9,757 bases of DNA from Caulobacteraceae bacterium. Lineage in GTDB: Bacteria; Pseudomonadota; Alphaproteobacteria; Caulobacterales; Caulobacteraceae. The notes under the pieces were generated by a model. The model was not told the DNA's origin and searched no databases. It saw only the letters and a list, made by a program, of their open reading frames with translations. Below are positions 1 through 6,138 of the stretch, one piece after another. Numbering within the stretch: position 1 is the stretch's first letter; the number at the start of each line of letters is the position of its first letter. The position numbers and the translations under genes were made by a program. The stretch lies in NCBI GenBank assembly GCA_013815405.1, contig JACDGF010000050.1, positions 1 to 9,757 of the forward strand, written 5' to 3'.

Positions 1-271
1 CGGTGCGGGTCGCGTGACGCTGCGTTCGGCACCGCAGGGAACGGGTATCATCGCCGGTGGGCCGATGCGCGCGATCTTCGAATCGCTCGGCGTTGCCGAC
101 GTCGTGACCAAGTCGGTCGGCACGTCCAATCCCTACAACATGATCCGCGCCACCTTCGAAGCCCTCAAGGTCCAGGCCTCGCCCCGCCAGGTGGCCTCCA
201 AGCGCGGCAAGAAGGTCAGCGACATGGTCGGCCGCCGCGCCGACGGCGCCGGCGACACGGCCGAAGCGTAG
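1..271 (+). CDS. rpsE: 30S ribosomal protein S5, C-terminal part (5' end outside window)
   Basis: This is the last 89 codons of ribosomal protein S5, a small-subunit protein involved in decoding accuracy and mRNA entry. The reading frame is open from position 2 to the TAG at 269-271, and the start lies upstream of the window. The visible part matches the conserved C-terminal S5 domain: a [12 protein letters not shown] segment, then a [11 protein letters not shown] segment, then a basic [14 protein letters not shown] stretch near the end. The tail ending GAGDTAEA is a short low-complexity extension beyond the E. coli end. rpmD begins 12 bases downstream, the usual spc operon order. Recognition is from family knowledge and the call is firm. 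Confidence 0.97.
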   Translation, partial: GAGRVTLRSAPQGTGIIAGGPMRAIFESLGVADVVTKSVGTSNPYNMIRATFEALKVQASPRQVASKRGKKVSDMVGRRADGAGDTAEA

Positions 272-283
272 AGGGACAGGGTC

Positions 284-460
284 ATGGACAAGGTCATCGT
301 TCGCCAGACGGCGAGCCCCATCCGCCGCAAGGCCGATCAGCGCGCCACCCTGGTGGGCCTGGGCCTCAACCGCATCGGCCGCGCCTCGACTTTGGACGAC
401 ACCCCCCAGGTCCGCGGCATGATCGCCAAGGTCGCCCACCTGGTCGAGGTGGTGGGGTAG
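284..460 (+). CDS. rpmD: 50S ribosomal protein L30
   Basis: This is a 58-codon gene for the small large-subunit protein L30, about the usual length for bacterial L30. The ATG at 284 follows a purine-rich ribosome binding site (AGGGACAGG at 272-280), and the stop is TAG at 458-460. The protein begins [20 protein letters not shown] and contains the typical L30 core with [12 protein letters not shown] followed by a short segment ending [12 protein letters not shown]. It sits between rpsE and rplO, as in most bacterial spc operons. The stop codon is followed by an unusual G-rich spacer of 126 bases before rplO. Identity is clear from sequence and position. Confidence 0.95.
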   Translation: MDKVIVRQTASPIRRKADQRATLVGLGLNRIGRASTLDDTPQVRGMIAKVAHLVEVVG

Positions 461-524
461 GGAAGTCCGGGGACAAGCGGGGAAATCAGGGGGAGAATCC
501 TCGAAGCCGGAGGGGATTTGGGGG
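454..524 (+). other. G-tract cluster between rpmD and rplO (possible G-quadruplex)
   Basis: Six runs of four or five G lie at 454-457, 469-472, 479-482, 489-493, 512-515 and 520-524. Three of them start exactly ten bases apart (469, 479, 489). The first run is the end of rpmD and the rest are non-coding. Loops between the first four runs are 11, 6 and 6 bases, which allows a four-layer G-quadruplex on the coding strand and so also in the mRNA. Folding is inferred from the pattern only. Confidence 0.45.
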
Positions 525-541
525 ATTTTTGACAGCCGAGT

Positions 542-555
542 CGGGCGCCCGCCCG
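542..555 (+). other. Small GC hairpin just upstream of the rplO ribosome binding site
   Basis: CGGGC at 542-546 and GCCCG at 551-555 are perfect complements with a four-base loop. The first ten bases, CGGGCGCCCG (542-551), are also a palindrome. It ends 16 bases before the AAAAGGAGAG ribosome binding site (571-580) of rplO. No T-run follows, so it does not look like an intrinsic terminator. A role in mRNA stability or translation of rplO is only a possibility. Confidence 0.35.
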
Positions 556-586
556 GCGACAGATCTCTATAAAAGGAGAGGCATCG

Positions 587-1078
587 ATGACGAAACTGAA
601 CGAACTGGCGCCGAGCCCCGGCTCGACCAAGAAGCGCATGCGCGTCGGCCGCGGCCCGGGATCGGGCAAAGGCAAGACCGCCGGCCGCGGGGTCAAGGGC
701 CAGAAGGCCCGGTCCGGCGTCGCCATCGCCGGCTTCGAGGGCGGCCAGATGCCGCTGCACATGCGCATGCCCAAGCGCGGCTTCAACAATCCCCATCCCA
801 GGGACCTGGCCGAGGTGAACCTGTGGCGCCTCGAGCAGGCGATCTCGGCGGGAAAGCTGGACGCCGGCAAGCCCATCGATGGGGCCGCCCTGGTCGCCGC
901 CGGCGTCCTGCGCCGGGTCAAGGACGGGGTGAAGCTGCTGGGCAAGGGGGTCCTGACCTCCAAACTCGAAATTGTCGTCTTCGCCGCCTCGTCCAGCGCC
1001 GCTGCCGCGGTGGAGAAGGCGGGCGGCAAGCTGACTGTCACGAAACCCGAACCGGTCGCCGCCGCCTCGAATCCTTAG
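587..1078 (+). CDS. rplO: 50S ribosomal protein L15
   Basis: This gene encodes the 163-aa large-subunit protein L15, which binds 23S rRNA late in subunit assembly. The ATG at 587 follows a strong AAAAGGAGAG ribosome binding site. The N-terminus has the basic, glycine-rich rRNA-binding tail of L15 ([19 protein letters not shown], about residues 22-40), then the [17 protein letters not shown] motif (about 50-66), then a globular C-terminal part. The C-terminus is alanine-rich, and the protein is somewhat longer than the 144-aa E. coli L15. It lies between rpmD and secY, the standard order. The gaps on both sides are long for this operon (126 and 85 bases). Confidence 0.97.
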   Translation: MTKLNELAPSPGSTKKRMRVGRGPGSGKGKTAGRGVKGQKARSGVAIAGFEGGQMPLHMRMPKRGFNNPHPRDLAEVNLWRLEQAISAGKLDAGKPIDGAALVAAGVLRRVKDGVKLLGKGVLTSKLEIVVFAASSSAAAAVEKAGGKLTVTKPEPVAAASNP

Positions 1079-1163
1079 GGCGCCCGCCGGTTCGGCCTCG
1101 CGCCGAGACGCCCGGTGCCCTATCTGAGGGTTCGCCCGGACACGTCCCTAAAGGGGGAATTGA

Positions 1164-2507
1164 ATGGCTTCGGCCGCCGAACAGCTCGCCGCCAACATGA
1201 ACTTCGGCGCCTTCCAGAAGGCGACCGAGCTTCACAAGCGCATCTGGTTCACTCTGGCGGCCATGGTGATCTACCGGCTGGGGACCTTCATCCCCATTCC
1301 GGGAATCAACGCCGCGGCCTTCAAACATGCCTTCGAGGGCCAGGCCGGCGGAATCCTCGGCATGTTCAACATGTTCTCGGGCGGCGCGGTGTCACGGATG
1401 GCCGTCTTCGCCCTGAACGTCATGCCCTATATTTCGGCTTCGATCATCGTCCAGCTTCTGCAGACCACCTATCCGCCTTGGGAAAAGCTGAAGAAGGAAG
1501 GCGGCGAGGCGGGGCGCAAGCAACTCAACCAGTACACCCGCTACCTGACCGTCGTCCTGGCGGTGTTCCAGTCCTTCGGCATCGGGGTGGGGCTTTCCAA
1601 CAGCCCTGGAATCGTCGACCAGCCGGGCCTCTTCTTCATCCTCTCGACCGTGGTGACCCTGACCGGGGGGACCATGTTCCTGATGTGGCTGGGCGAGCAG
1701 ATGACCAGTCGGGGGGTCGGCAACGGCATCTCCTTGATCATCTTCGCCGGCATCGTAGCCCGGCTGCCGGTCACCCTGTGGCAGATGCTTCAGGAAGCGC
1801 GGCTGGACTCGTCCAGGAGCGTCATGGTGTTCGGCCTGATCGCGCTATCCGTGGCCGTGGTGCTGTTCATCGTCTTCATGGAGCGGGCTCAGAGGCGCCT
1901 GCTGATCGTCTATCCCAAGCGACAGGTGGGCAACCGGATGATGGGCGGGGAGAACTCGTTCCTGCCGCTGAAGATCAATGTCTCAGGCGTGATCCCGCCG
2001 ATTTTCGCCTCGTCCCTGCTGCTGTTGCCCGCGACGGCGGTTGGTTTCCTGGCCACCGCCCACCTGCCCGAGTGGGCCCAATGGCTGCCTCTCGCCGCCG
2101 GCCAGCTGACCCATGGCAAACCCTTGTTCATGGTGGCCTATGGGCTGCTGATCATCTTCTTCTGTTTCTTCTACACGTCGGTGGTGTTCAATCCCGACGA
2201 CACCGCCGAGAACCTGCGCAAATACGGCGGCAACCTTCCCGGAATCCGCCCCGGCAAGCGCACGGCGGAATATATCGACTATGTGCTCACCCGCCTGACC
2301 ATGATCGGCGCGGTCTATATCGCCCTGGTCTGCCTGGTGCCGGAATTCCTGGCCGGCCCCACCGGGGCCTACGCCTTCGGCGGAACCTCGATCCTGATCG
2401 TCGTGTCGGTGACCATGGACACGGTCGCCCAGATCCAGTCGCATCTCCTCGCCCACCAGTACGAGGGCCTGATCAAGAAGTCGAAACTGCGGGGCGCGCG
2501 GCGCTAG
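1164..2507 (+). CDS. secY: Preprotein translocase channel subunit SecY
   Basis: SecY is the 447-aa pore of the SecYEG translocon in the inner membrane. It passes unfolded proteins pushed by SecA and inserts membrane proteins with the ribosome. Ten hydrophobic segments can be placed at roughly residues 26-42, 78-99, 124-146, 155-175, 184-203, 218-240, 272-292, 321-345, 373-393 and 399-420. Signature regions are visible: GTFIPIPGI in the first segment, PYISASIIVQLLQ in the second, and GEQMTSRGVGNGIS (about 177-190) in front of the fifth. The large cytoplasmic loop around residues 353-380 carries the conserved GNLPGIRPG stretch. The ATG at 1164 follows AAAGGGGGAA. The order rplO-secY-adk is the common one. 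Confidence 0.97.
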   Translation: MASAAEQLAANMNFGAFQKATELHKRIWFTLAAMVIYRLGTFIPIPGINAAAFKHAFEGQAGGILGMFNMFSGGAVSRMAVFALNVMPYISASIIVQLLQTTYPPWEKLKKEGGEAGRKQLNQYTRYLTVVLAVFQSFGIGVGLSNSPGIVDQPGLFFILSTVVTLTGGTMFLMWLGEQMTSRGVGNGISLIIFAGIVARLPVTLWQMLQEARLDSSRSVMVFGLIALSVAVVLFIVFMERAQRRLLIVYPKRQVGNRMMGGENSFLPLKINVSGVIPPIFASSLLLLPATAVGFLATAHLPEWAQWLPLAAGQLTHGKPLFMVAYGLLIIFFCFFYTSVVFNPDDTAENLRKYGGNLPGIRPGKRTAEYIDYVLTRLTMIGAVYIALVCLVPEFLAGPTGAYAFGGTSILIVVSVTMDTVAQIQSHLLAHQYEGLIKKSKLRGARR

Positions 2508-2559
2508 CTGGGCCGGGTGATTCACTCCAGGTAGTCGTCGAAGAGCGGGGAGGGGAGGC

Positions 2560-3132
2560 ATGAATCTGATCCTTTTCGGCCCGCCGGCTGCGGGAAAGGG
2601 GACTCAGGCCCGGCGCCTGATGGACACCCGGGGCCTGATCCAGCTCTCCACCGGGGACATATTGCGCGCCGCGATCGCCTCGGGTTCCGACCTCGGGCGA
2701 CGGGTCGAGGCGATCATGGGGCACGGCGAGTTGGTCACCGACGAGATCGTCATCGGCCTGATCGAGGAACGCCTGCCGGAGCTCGACGCCGCCGGCGGCG
2801 CGATTTTCGACGGCTTTCCGCGCACCCTGGCCCAGGCCGAGGCCCTGGACGCCATGCTCGAACGACGCGCCCACCAGATCGACCTGGTCATCCGCCTGAA
2901 GGTGGACGACGACGCCCTCAAGGCGCGGGTGGCCGGCCGGTTCGCCCAGGCCGGGCGGGCCGACGACAATCCGGCCGCCTTTGAGCAGCGCCTCGTCGCC
3001 TACAACCGCGACACTGCCCCCCTGCTTCCCTACTATGAACAGCACAACAAGGTGGCCGAGATCGACGGGATGGCGCCGGTCGCCGCCGTTTCTGCCGCCA
3101 TCGACGCCGCCATCGACGGGCCGCAGTTCTGA
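2560..3132 (+). CDS. adk: Adenylate kinase (short form)
   Basis: Adenylate kinase is a cytoplasmic enzyme that interconverts ATP plus AMP with two ADP. The 190-aa protein has the P-loop GPPAAGKGT at residues 7-15 (the more common form is GPPGAGKGT), the AMP-binding STGDILR at 30-36, and DGFPRT at 84-89. The LID region is short: residues about 121-136 carry arginines and GRADDN and lack the zinc-type insertion of long forms. The ATG at 2560 follows a strong GGGGAGGGGAGG ribosome binding site. adk follows secY by 52 bases and is the last gene of the conserved operon before the accessory block. In related bacteria rpsM would normally come next. Confidence 0.96.
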   Translation: MNLILFGPPAAGKGTQARRLMDTRGLIQLSTGDILRAAIASGSDLGRRVEAIMGHGELVTDEIVIGLIEERLPELDAAGGAIFDGFPRTLAQAEALDAMLERRAHQIDLVIRLKVDDDALKARVAGRFAQAGRADDNPAAFEQRLVAYNRDTAPLLPYYEQHNKVAEIDGMAPVAAVSAAIDAAIDGPQF

Positions 3133-3233
3133 GATTTCGCTCCGGATCAAGAATCCTCTTCCGCGCATTGCGCCACCTGACGTAATCTTCGAGCTACGTT
3201 TATTAGTAATTATGTTGATATCAAAAGTTTAGA
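3133..3233. other. Convergent intergenic region with an abrupt GC-to-AT boundary
   Basis: Between adk and the convergent minus-strand gene, the sequence is GC-rich until about 3179 and then strongly AT-rich. Two small symmetric elements are visible: ACGTA at 3180-3184 against TACGT at 3195-3199, and the perfect palindrome TTGATATCAA at 3215-3224. The first, followed by a T-rich stretch, could be a weak terminator for adk, but the stem has only five pairs. I see no tRNA, integrase site or long repeat here. The composition break is the best estimate of the left edge of the accessory block. Confidence 0.5.
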
Positions 3234-4019
3234 TCAAACTTCAGGCGATAAAACTCTTTTTAAAGCCTCAAAAACTCTGACTCTATACGGTGACTGATAA
3301 TGATTCCTCCACCCTGCCGGGTGGTAGGTGCGATAGGACTCGGCTGGGAGACCCTCGACCCGAGCAAAAATGTCCTCCGTTATGTCCGGCTCAGCGGTGG
3401 CTATGAATTCTGCATTTGCGAAGCTATTCCTAATAAGTCTGTCGTAATCTGGTCCACTCTGAAATATGCAGAGGTCTGGCTGTAGTATTTCAATTTCGCG
3501 ACGGAGCAGTCTTTTTTGAGCAGCTGCGAATGCTTCGTATTCTGACGGTGGCAAATCCGGAACGCGTTTATTCCATTTGAGAGAATGGCATTTGGCCACG
3601 TTGGCCGCCATGGCTGTCGGCGGATCGCCAGCAAACCTGTGGAACCCTGGCCAGAAACCGCTTCGGCGATTTTTCGGTTGAGCAGATGCGAAACGGTATT
3701 CGCCATACCCCCAAATCAGTGCCTTGATTGAATCGTCGTTTTGAACGAACTGCGCCAACGTCTCGATGCGCTTGTACGGATAGGGCTCGGGGTAGTCCCA
3801 ACCGTTCTTGGGGTCTCGCAGTTCGACCGCGTCCCAGCACCAGTCCCCGGTTTCCTGACCCAAAATGAGAACGCGCTTTTTGGCGTCGGCATATTCTTGC
3901 GTGACCTTTAGGAGAAATGGGGCGGTGAATTCCTCAAGTTTGAGGCTGAAATTCGGGACGACACTCTTCCACTCCGCATAGGCTTCGTTCAACGCCTGTT
4001 GAGTTTTGTCTCTGTCCAT
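3234..4019 (-). CDS. Uracil-DNA glycosylase superfamily-like protein, uncharacterised
   Basis: This encodes a 261-aa soluble protein without signal peptide or membrane segment. Several elements resemble the uracil-DNA glycosylase fold. KRVLILGQETGDW (about 48-60) sits where that family has its first active-site loop. NVAKC (140-144) resembles the N-V-K-C element of family 4 enzymes. EIEILQPDLCIF (175-186) resembles the strand in front of the next loop, and TYHPAGW (231-237) resembles the HPS/HPA loop. The usual Asp or Asn base is not obvious in loop 1, so activity is uncertain. The ATG at 4019 has GAGGAG eight bases upstream, overlapping the stop of the gene at 4032-5132, so the two are likely translated together. 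GC content is clearly lower than in all neighbours, which suggests transfer. The fold assignment is inference from motif order. Confidence 0.6.
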   Translation of the reverse strand: MDRDKTQQALNEAYAEWKSVVPNFSLKLEEFTAPFLLKVTQEYADAKKRVLILGQETGDWCWDAVELRDPKNGWDYPEPYPYKRIETLAQFVQNDDSIKALIWGYGEYRFASAQPKNRRSGFWPGFHRFAGDPPTAMAANVAKCHSLKWNKRVPDLPPSEYEAFAAAQKRLLRREIEILQPDLCIFQSGPDYDRLIRNSFANAEFIATAEPDITEDIFARVEGLPAESYRTYHPAGWRNHYQSPYRVRVFEALKRVLSPEV

Positions 4020-4031
4020 GATTCGATCTCC

Positions 4032-5132
4032 TCATTCCTCGTTCAGGTAAAGGCGCTCTTCGGTTCCTATCTGAAAGCCGATGGAGTTCTGGTCAAGCAG
4101 GGGACAGACGTTGGCCAAGCCTTCGATCGTTCCGGCTATCTCGGTCCGCGTGCGCTCCGATAGCCATTGATTACGCGCGCCGCTGGCGGCGACCAAGTGC
4201 CAGCCGAGCGACCCGGCCCTTCGGAATTCGAGGAGGGCCGGCTCGTCGCCTCCCCACTCGTAAAAGTACGCGCGGCCATCGACGATACGCCGCAAGGCCG
4301 TTCGGGCGTAGTCCGGCCGGGCGAGGCAGTTCTGGAATCGCGCGGCCGCCTCGATCAAATGCCGACGGCTGTCCACCGCCGTGAGTCTCGCCGTTCCGAG
4401 CCAAGGCGGGGTCGGAAAATCGACAGTATAGAGGGTATCCCAGAGCGCCACCCACGGATCCGACGCCTCGACGATCCGGGCCACGGGAGCTTCGCCATAG
4501 AGCGCGCGGATTCGGGACAGCGCCCAGGCGAAAGCGCCCATCTTCTGCGCTCCGAACGCACCCTCGAGAAAGAGCTGGATAGCCGGGCCAGCGGATGCAA
4601 AGTCGCGCGGCAGCGTCGCCAGGCCAAGGAGGAGTTCGTCGGCGAGCGCCTTGGCGTGATGGACATGCTTCGCGGCGGGGCCGCCCCCCGCGAGCACCTT
4701 GACGAGAGCACGATAGGCTCCGCGCCTGCGCGCGGGCGCGCCCAACCGGCCAAGGGATTTTACCAGTCCTGGCGGACAGAGACCGTAAGCCTGCGCCATC
4801 AGCGCTCGGCCGGACGTGCTGGACAGAAGCCGATACGCCCGTTCAGCGGACACCGCGTCGCCTTGCACGGCGCCCGAGGCTGGTCCGGCAAGCCAAGCGT
4901 GCCAGATATGGCGGCGCGCGTCCGAGGCGGCGAGATATTCGCCGACGCGATTTCCACGCCAGATCGCGGCCACATCGCCGCTGAAATCACCGGAGATGAA
5001 ATCGGCGACCGTGTTCAGGCCGCGGAAGGGTTCCACTTCGCGGCCCGCGCGCGTGTCGCCATCCACGGTGAGGGTTTCTTCATCGGCGAAGCGCGATTTG
5101 GTCATGGCTTCGCCTGGGGCCGCTTGGGGCAT
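4032..5132 (-). CDS. Hypothetical protein, weak PcfJ-like C-terminal pattern
   Basis: I do not recognise this 366-aa protein with certainty. I place the start at the ATG at 5132, which has AAAGGA ten bases upstream. An ATG at 5105 is possible but has a poor ribosome binding site, and the frame stays open further up to 5423 with protein-unlike Arg/Ser/Pro-rich sequence. Residues 1-35 are polar. Residues about 40-230 are mainly predicted helix, with many Ala and Leu. The C-terminal part has a motif series reminiscent of PcfJ-like plasmid and phage proteins: RFQNCL (265-270), a tyrosine four residues on, an IVDGRAYFYEW strand, PALLEF (298-303), GWHLV (310-314) and GARNQWLS (318-325). The gene heads a two-gene minus-strand operon and is GC-rich, unlike its partner. 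The PcfJ comparison is tentative. Confidence 0.55.
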   Translation of the reverse strand: MPQAAPGEAMTKSRFADEETLTVDGDTRAGREVEPFRGLNTVADFISGDFSGDVAAIWRGNRVGEYLAASDARRHIWHAWLAGPASGAVQGDAVSAERAYRLLSSTSGRALMAQAYGLCPPGLVKSLGRLGAPARRRGAYRALVKVLAGGGPAAKHVHHAKALADELLLGLATLPRDFASAGPAIQLFLEGAFGAQKMGAFAWALSRIRALYGEAPVARIVEASDPWVALWDTLYTVDFPTPPWLGTARLTAVDSRRHLIEAAARFQNCLARPDYARTALRRIVDGRAYFYEWGGDEPALLEFRRAGSLGWHLVAASGARNQWLSERTRTEIAGTIEGLANVCPLLDQNSIGFQIGTEERLYLNEE

Positions 5133-5170
5133 TGTTTCTGTTTCCTTTGAAGGGGGTCCTGGATCAGTCC

Positions 5171-5203
5171 GGCGGTTCGACCGAGGTCGAGCCACTGACC
5201 GCC
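5171..5203 (-). other. Nested inverted repeat in the 5' leader of the minus-strand operon
   Basis: TCGACC at 5177-5182 and GGTCGA at 5185-5190 are perfect complements around two bases. They are enclosed by GGCGGT at 5171-5176 and ACCGCC at 5198-5203, with a seven-base bulge on one side. The structure lies 39-71 bases upstream of the ATG at 5132, so it would be in the leader RNA of that gene or act as a DNA operator. Which of these applies cannot be told from sequence. Confidence 0.35.
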
Positions 5204-5268
5204 AGCGTCGAGGCGCAATGCCGCGAGCGGAGAGAATCCTTTTCAGGCCCCGAGTTGACCCTTCCGGG

Positions 5269-5281
5269 GAAATTAAATTTC
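5269..5281. promoter_or_regulatory. AT-rich palindrome, candidate operator
   Basis: GAAATT at 5269-5274 and AATTTC at 5276-5281 are perfect complements around a single A. It is the only AT-rich patch in the 259-base divergent intergenic region (5133-5391), so it may be a protein binding site or promoter element for the minus-strand operon. No convincing -35/-10 pair could be assigned around it. Confidence 0.3.
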
Positions 5282-5302
5282 GGTAACGTGGCCGCGAGAT
5301 TT

Positions 5303-5315
5303 CCGACCGGGTCGG
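5303..5315. promoter_or_regulatory. GC-rich palindrome, candidate operator
   Basis: CCGACC at 5303-5308 and GGTCGG at 5310-5315 are perfect complements around a single G. It lies 28 bases upstream of the TTGACA of the plus-strand promoter candidate and could be an activator or repressor site. In DNA this GC-rich, 13-base palindromes can also arise by chance. Confidence 0.25.
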
Positions 5316-5342
5316 GGAGGCGGCACCTGCCTGCGTGCTATC

Positions 5343-5371
5343 TTGACAAAAAGGCAATGGTTGCCTACTTA
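5343..5371 (+). promoter_or_regulatory. Candidate promoter of the DUF4160/DUF2442-HTH pair with internal palindrome
   Basis: A perfect -35 hexamer TTGACA (5343-5348) is followed after 17 bases by TACTTA (5366-5371), a poor -10. The spacer contains AGGCAA (5352-5357) and TTGCCT (5361-5366), perfect complements around TGG, so a protein bound there would cover the promoter. The first start codon is at 5392, so the leader would be only about 14 bases. The helix-turn-helix protein encoded two genes down is the obvious candidate to bind it. The promoter is a motif call and the autoregulation is inference. Confidence 0.45.
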
Positions 5372-5391
5372 GATGCGATGGAAAAGGTCCC

Positions 5392-5619
5392 GTGCCCACT
5401 CTTCGCCGGTTCGCCACGTGCAAAATCGCCGTCTATGCGGATGACCACGGACCACCGCACTTTCATATTGAGGGGCGTGGCTTCCGGGCGGTCGTGGAGA
5501 TAGAGACCATGAGAATTCTGGCCGGAAAGTCGCGCGATATCGCCGAGGCGAGGGCGTGGGCGAAGCTCAATGCGGAGGCGTTGTGGGCCGAATGGAACCG
5601 GCTCAATCGAAGGAGGTGA
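5392..5619 (+). CDS. DUF4160 family protein
   Basis: This small 75-aa protein belongs to DUF4160, recognised by the start PTLRRF, then KIAVYADDHGPPHFHIEG (11-28) with the family's DHxPPHFH histidine cluster, a strand FRAVVEIET, and a C-terminal helix ending ALWAEWNRL. Length is normal for the family. The start is the GTG at 5392: family members begin MPT, and the in-phase position fits exactly, although the upstream AAAAGG is only a fair ribosome binding site. The molecular function of DUF4160 is not known to me. It is often encoded next to a DUF2442 protein, as here, and such pairs have been suspected to be toxin-antitoxin-like. The downstream gene starts at or just after this stop codon, with its ribosome binding site inside this gene. 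Confidence 0.85.
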   Translation: MPTLRRFATCKIAVYADDHGPPHFHIEGRGFRAVVEIETMRILAGKSRDIAEARAWAKLNAEALWAEWNRLNRRR

Positions 5620-5621
5620 GG

Positions 5622-6053
5622 GTGCGAACCGATACGCCGAACATACGGGCTGTCCGCGCCGGGCTCGGGCGTGAACTGGCGATCACCTGGAAGGGCGGCG
5701 CCGAATGCCTGGTCGATCTCGGCATGACCATCGCCGACTACGCCCTCTTCGCCCCGCTGAGACGGAACGACGCCCTGTTTCGCGCCGCCGCGATCGGAGA
5801 CTGGGGCTGGTCGGTCCGCTGGTCCGATGAGATGGAACTCTCCTCGGACACCCTTTGGCGCCTGTCTTTGGAGCAGGGCGGGGCGTGGCTCCGCGCGTGG
5901 CGCGTCTGTCATGGAATGACCCAAGGCGAGGCCGCCGCCGCCTTAGGGGTCAGTCCCCGTATGTGGCGCTACTACGAAGCCGGTTCGCACATTCTTCCCA
6001 AGACCGTGCGGCTCGCCTGCATCGGGCTCGACGCCCAGGCGAGAGCGGCGTGA
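5622..6053 (+). CDS. DUF2442 domain fused to a helix-turn-helix domain
   Basis: This is a 143-aa protein with two parts. Residues about 6-84 fit DUF2442: ELAITWKGGAECLVDLG is the usual strand-turn-strand, followed by a small LFAPLRRNDALFRAA helix region and a WSVRWSDEMELSSDTLWRL end. Residues about 89-130 are an XRE-like helix-turn-helix: MTQGEAAAALGVSPRMWRYYEAG (99-121). I chose GTG 5622, six bases after an AAGGAGG-like site. A GTG at 5616 would overlap the DUF4160 stop as GTGA, and an ATG at 5592 is also in frame. All three give the same domains. Likely role: partner and DNA-binding autoregulator of the DUF4160 protein. The domain calls are by motif and the role is inference. Confidence 0.8.
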   Translation: MRTDTPNIRAVRAGLGRELAITWKGGAECLVDLGMTIADYALFAPLRRNDALFRAAAIGDWGWSVRWSDEMELSSDTLWRLSLEQGGAWLRAWRVCHGMTQGEAAAALGVSPRMWRYYEAGSHILPKTVRLACIGLDAQARAA

Positions 6054-6100
6054 ACGGCCGCCAAGGAACCCCGCGGCAATCCATTTTCGCCCTCGCGGCA

Positions 6101-6128
6101 TTGACCCTCCGCTGACAATACCTATAAC
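6101..6128 (+). promoter_or_regulatory. Sigma-70-type promoter of the alpha operon (rpsM)
   Basis: TTGACC (6101-6106), a 16-base spacer and TATAAC (6123-6128) make one of the best promoter matches in the window. The expected transcription start is near 6135, about 100 bases before the rpsM start. It lies after the last accessory gene, so it would drive rpsM-rpsK-rpoA-rplQ independently of the upstream spc operon. This is a motif call without experimental support. Confidence 0.65.
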
Positions 6129-6138
6129 AAGGCTCTAC

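Noticed and set aside
529..534. TTGACA in front of rplO as a -35 box.
   Set aside because: No -10-like hexamer at 15-19 bases downstream. The TATAAA at 568 is 33 bases away.
1115..2563. A 482-codon open frame on the plus strand overlapping secY in another frame.
   Set aside because: Arg/Pro/Gly-rich shadow of secY. The secY frame carries the conserved protein.
3215..3224. TTGATATCAA palindrome as an attachment or recombination site.
   Set aside because: Ten bases in AT-rich DNA with no second copy at the right side of the block and no recombinase gene in the window.
4167..5150. A 327-codon plus-strand open frame opposite the gene at 4032-5132.
   Set aside because: Charged low-complexity sequence without domain pattern. 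The minus-strand frame has a good ribosome binding site, operon spacing and structured C-terminal motifs.
5133..5423. Upstream extension of the 366-aa minus-strand protein to an ATG at 5423.
   Set aside because: The extra 97 residues are protein-unlike, would cover the palindromes and the opposite promoter, and no good ribosome binding site supports that start.
5216..6103. A 12-base inverted pair, CAATGCCGCGAG at 5216-5227 and its complement at 6092-6103, as possible element ends.
   Set aside because: Pairs of this length are expected by chance in a window this size, and the positions do not match the composition boundary at 3180.
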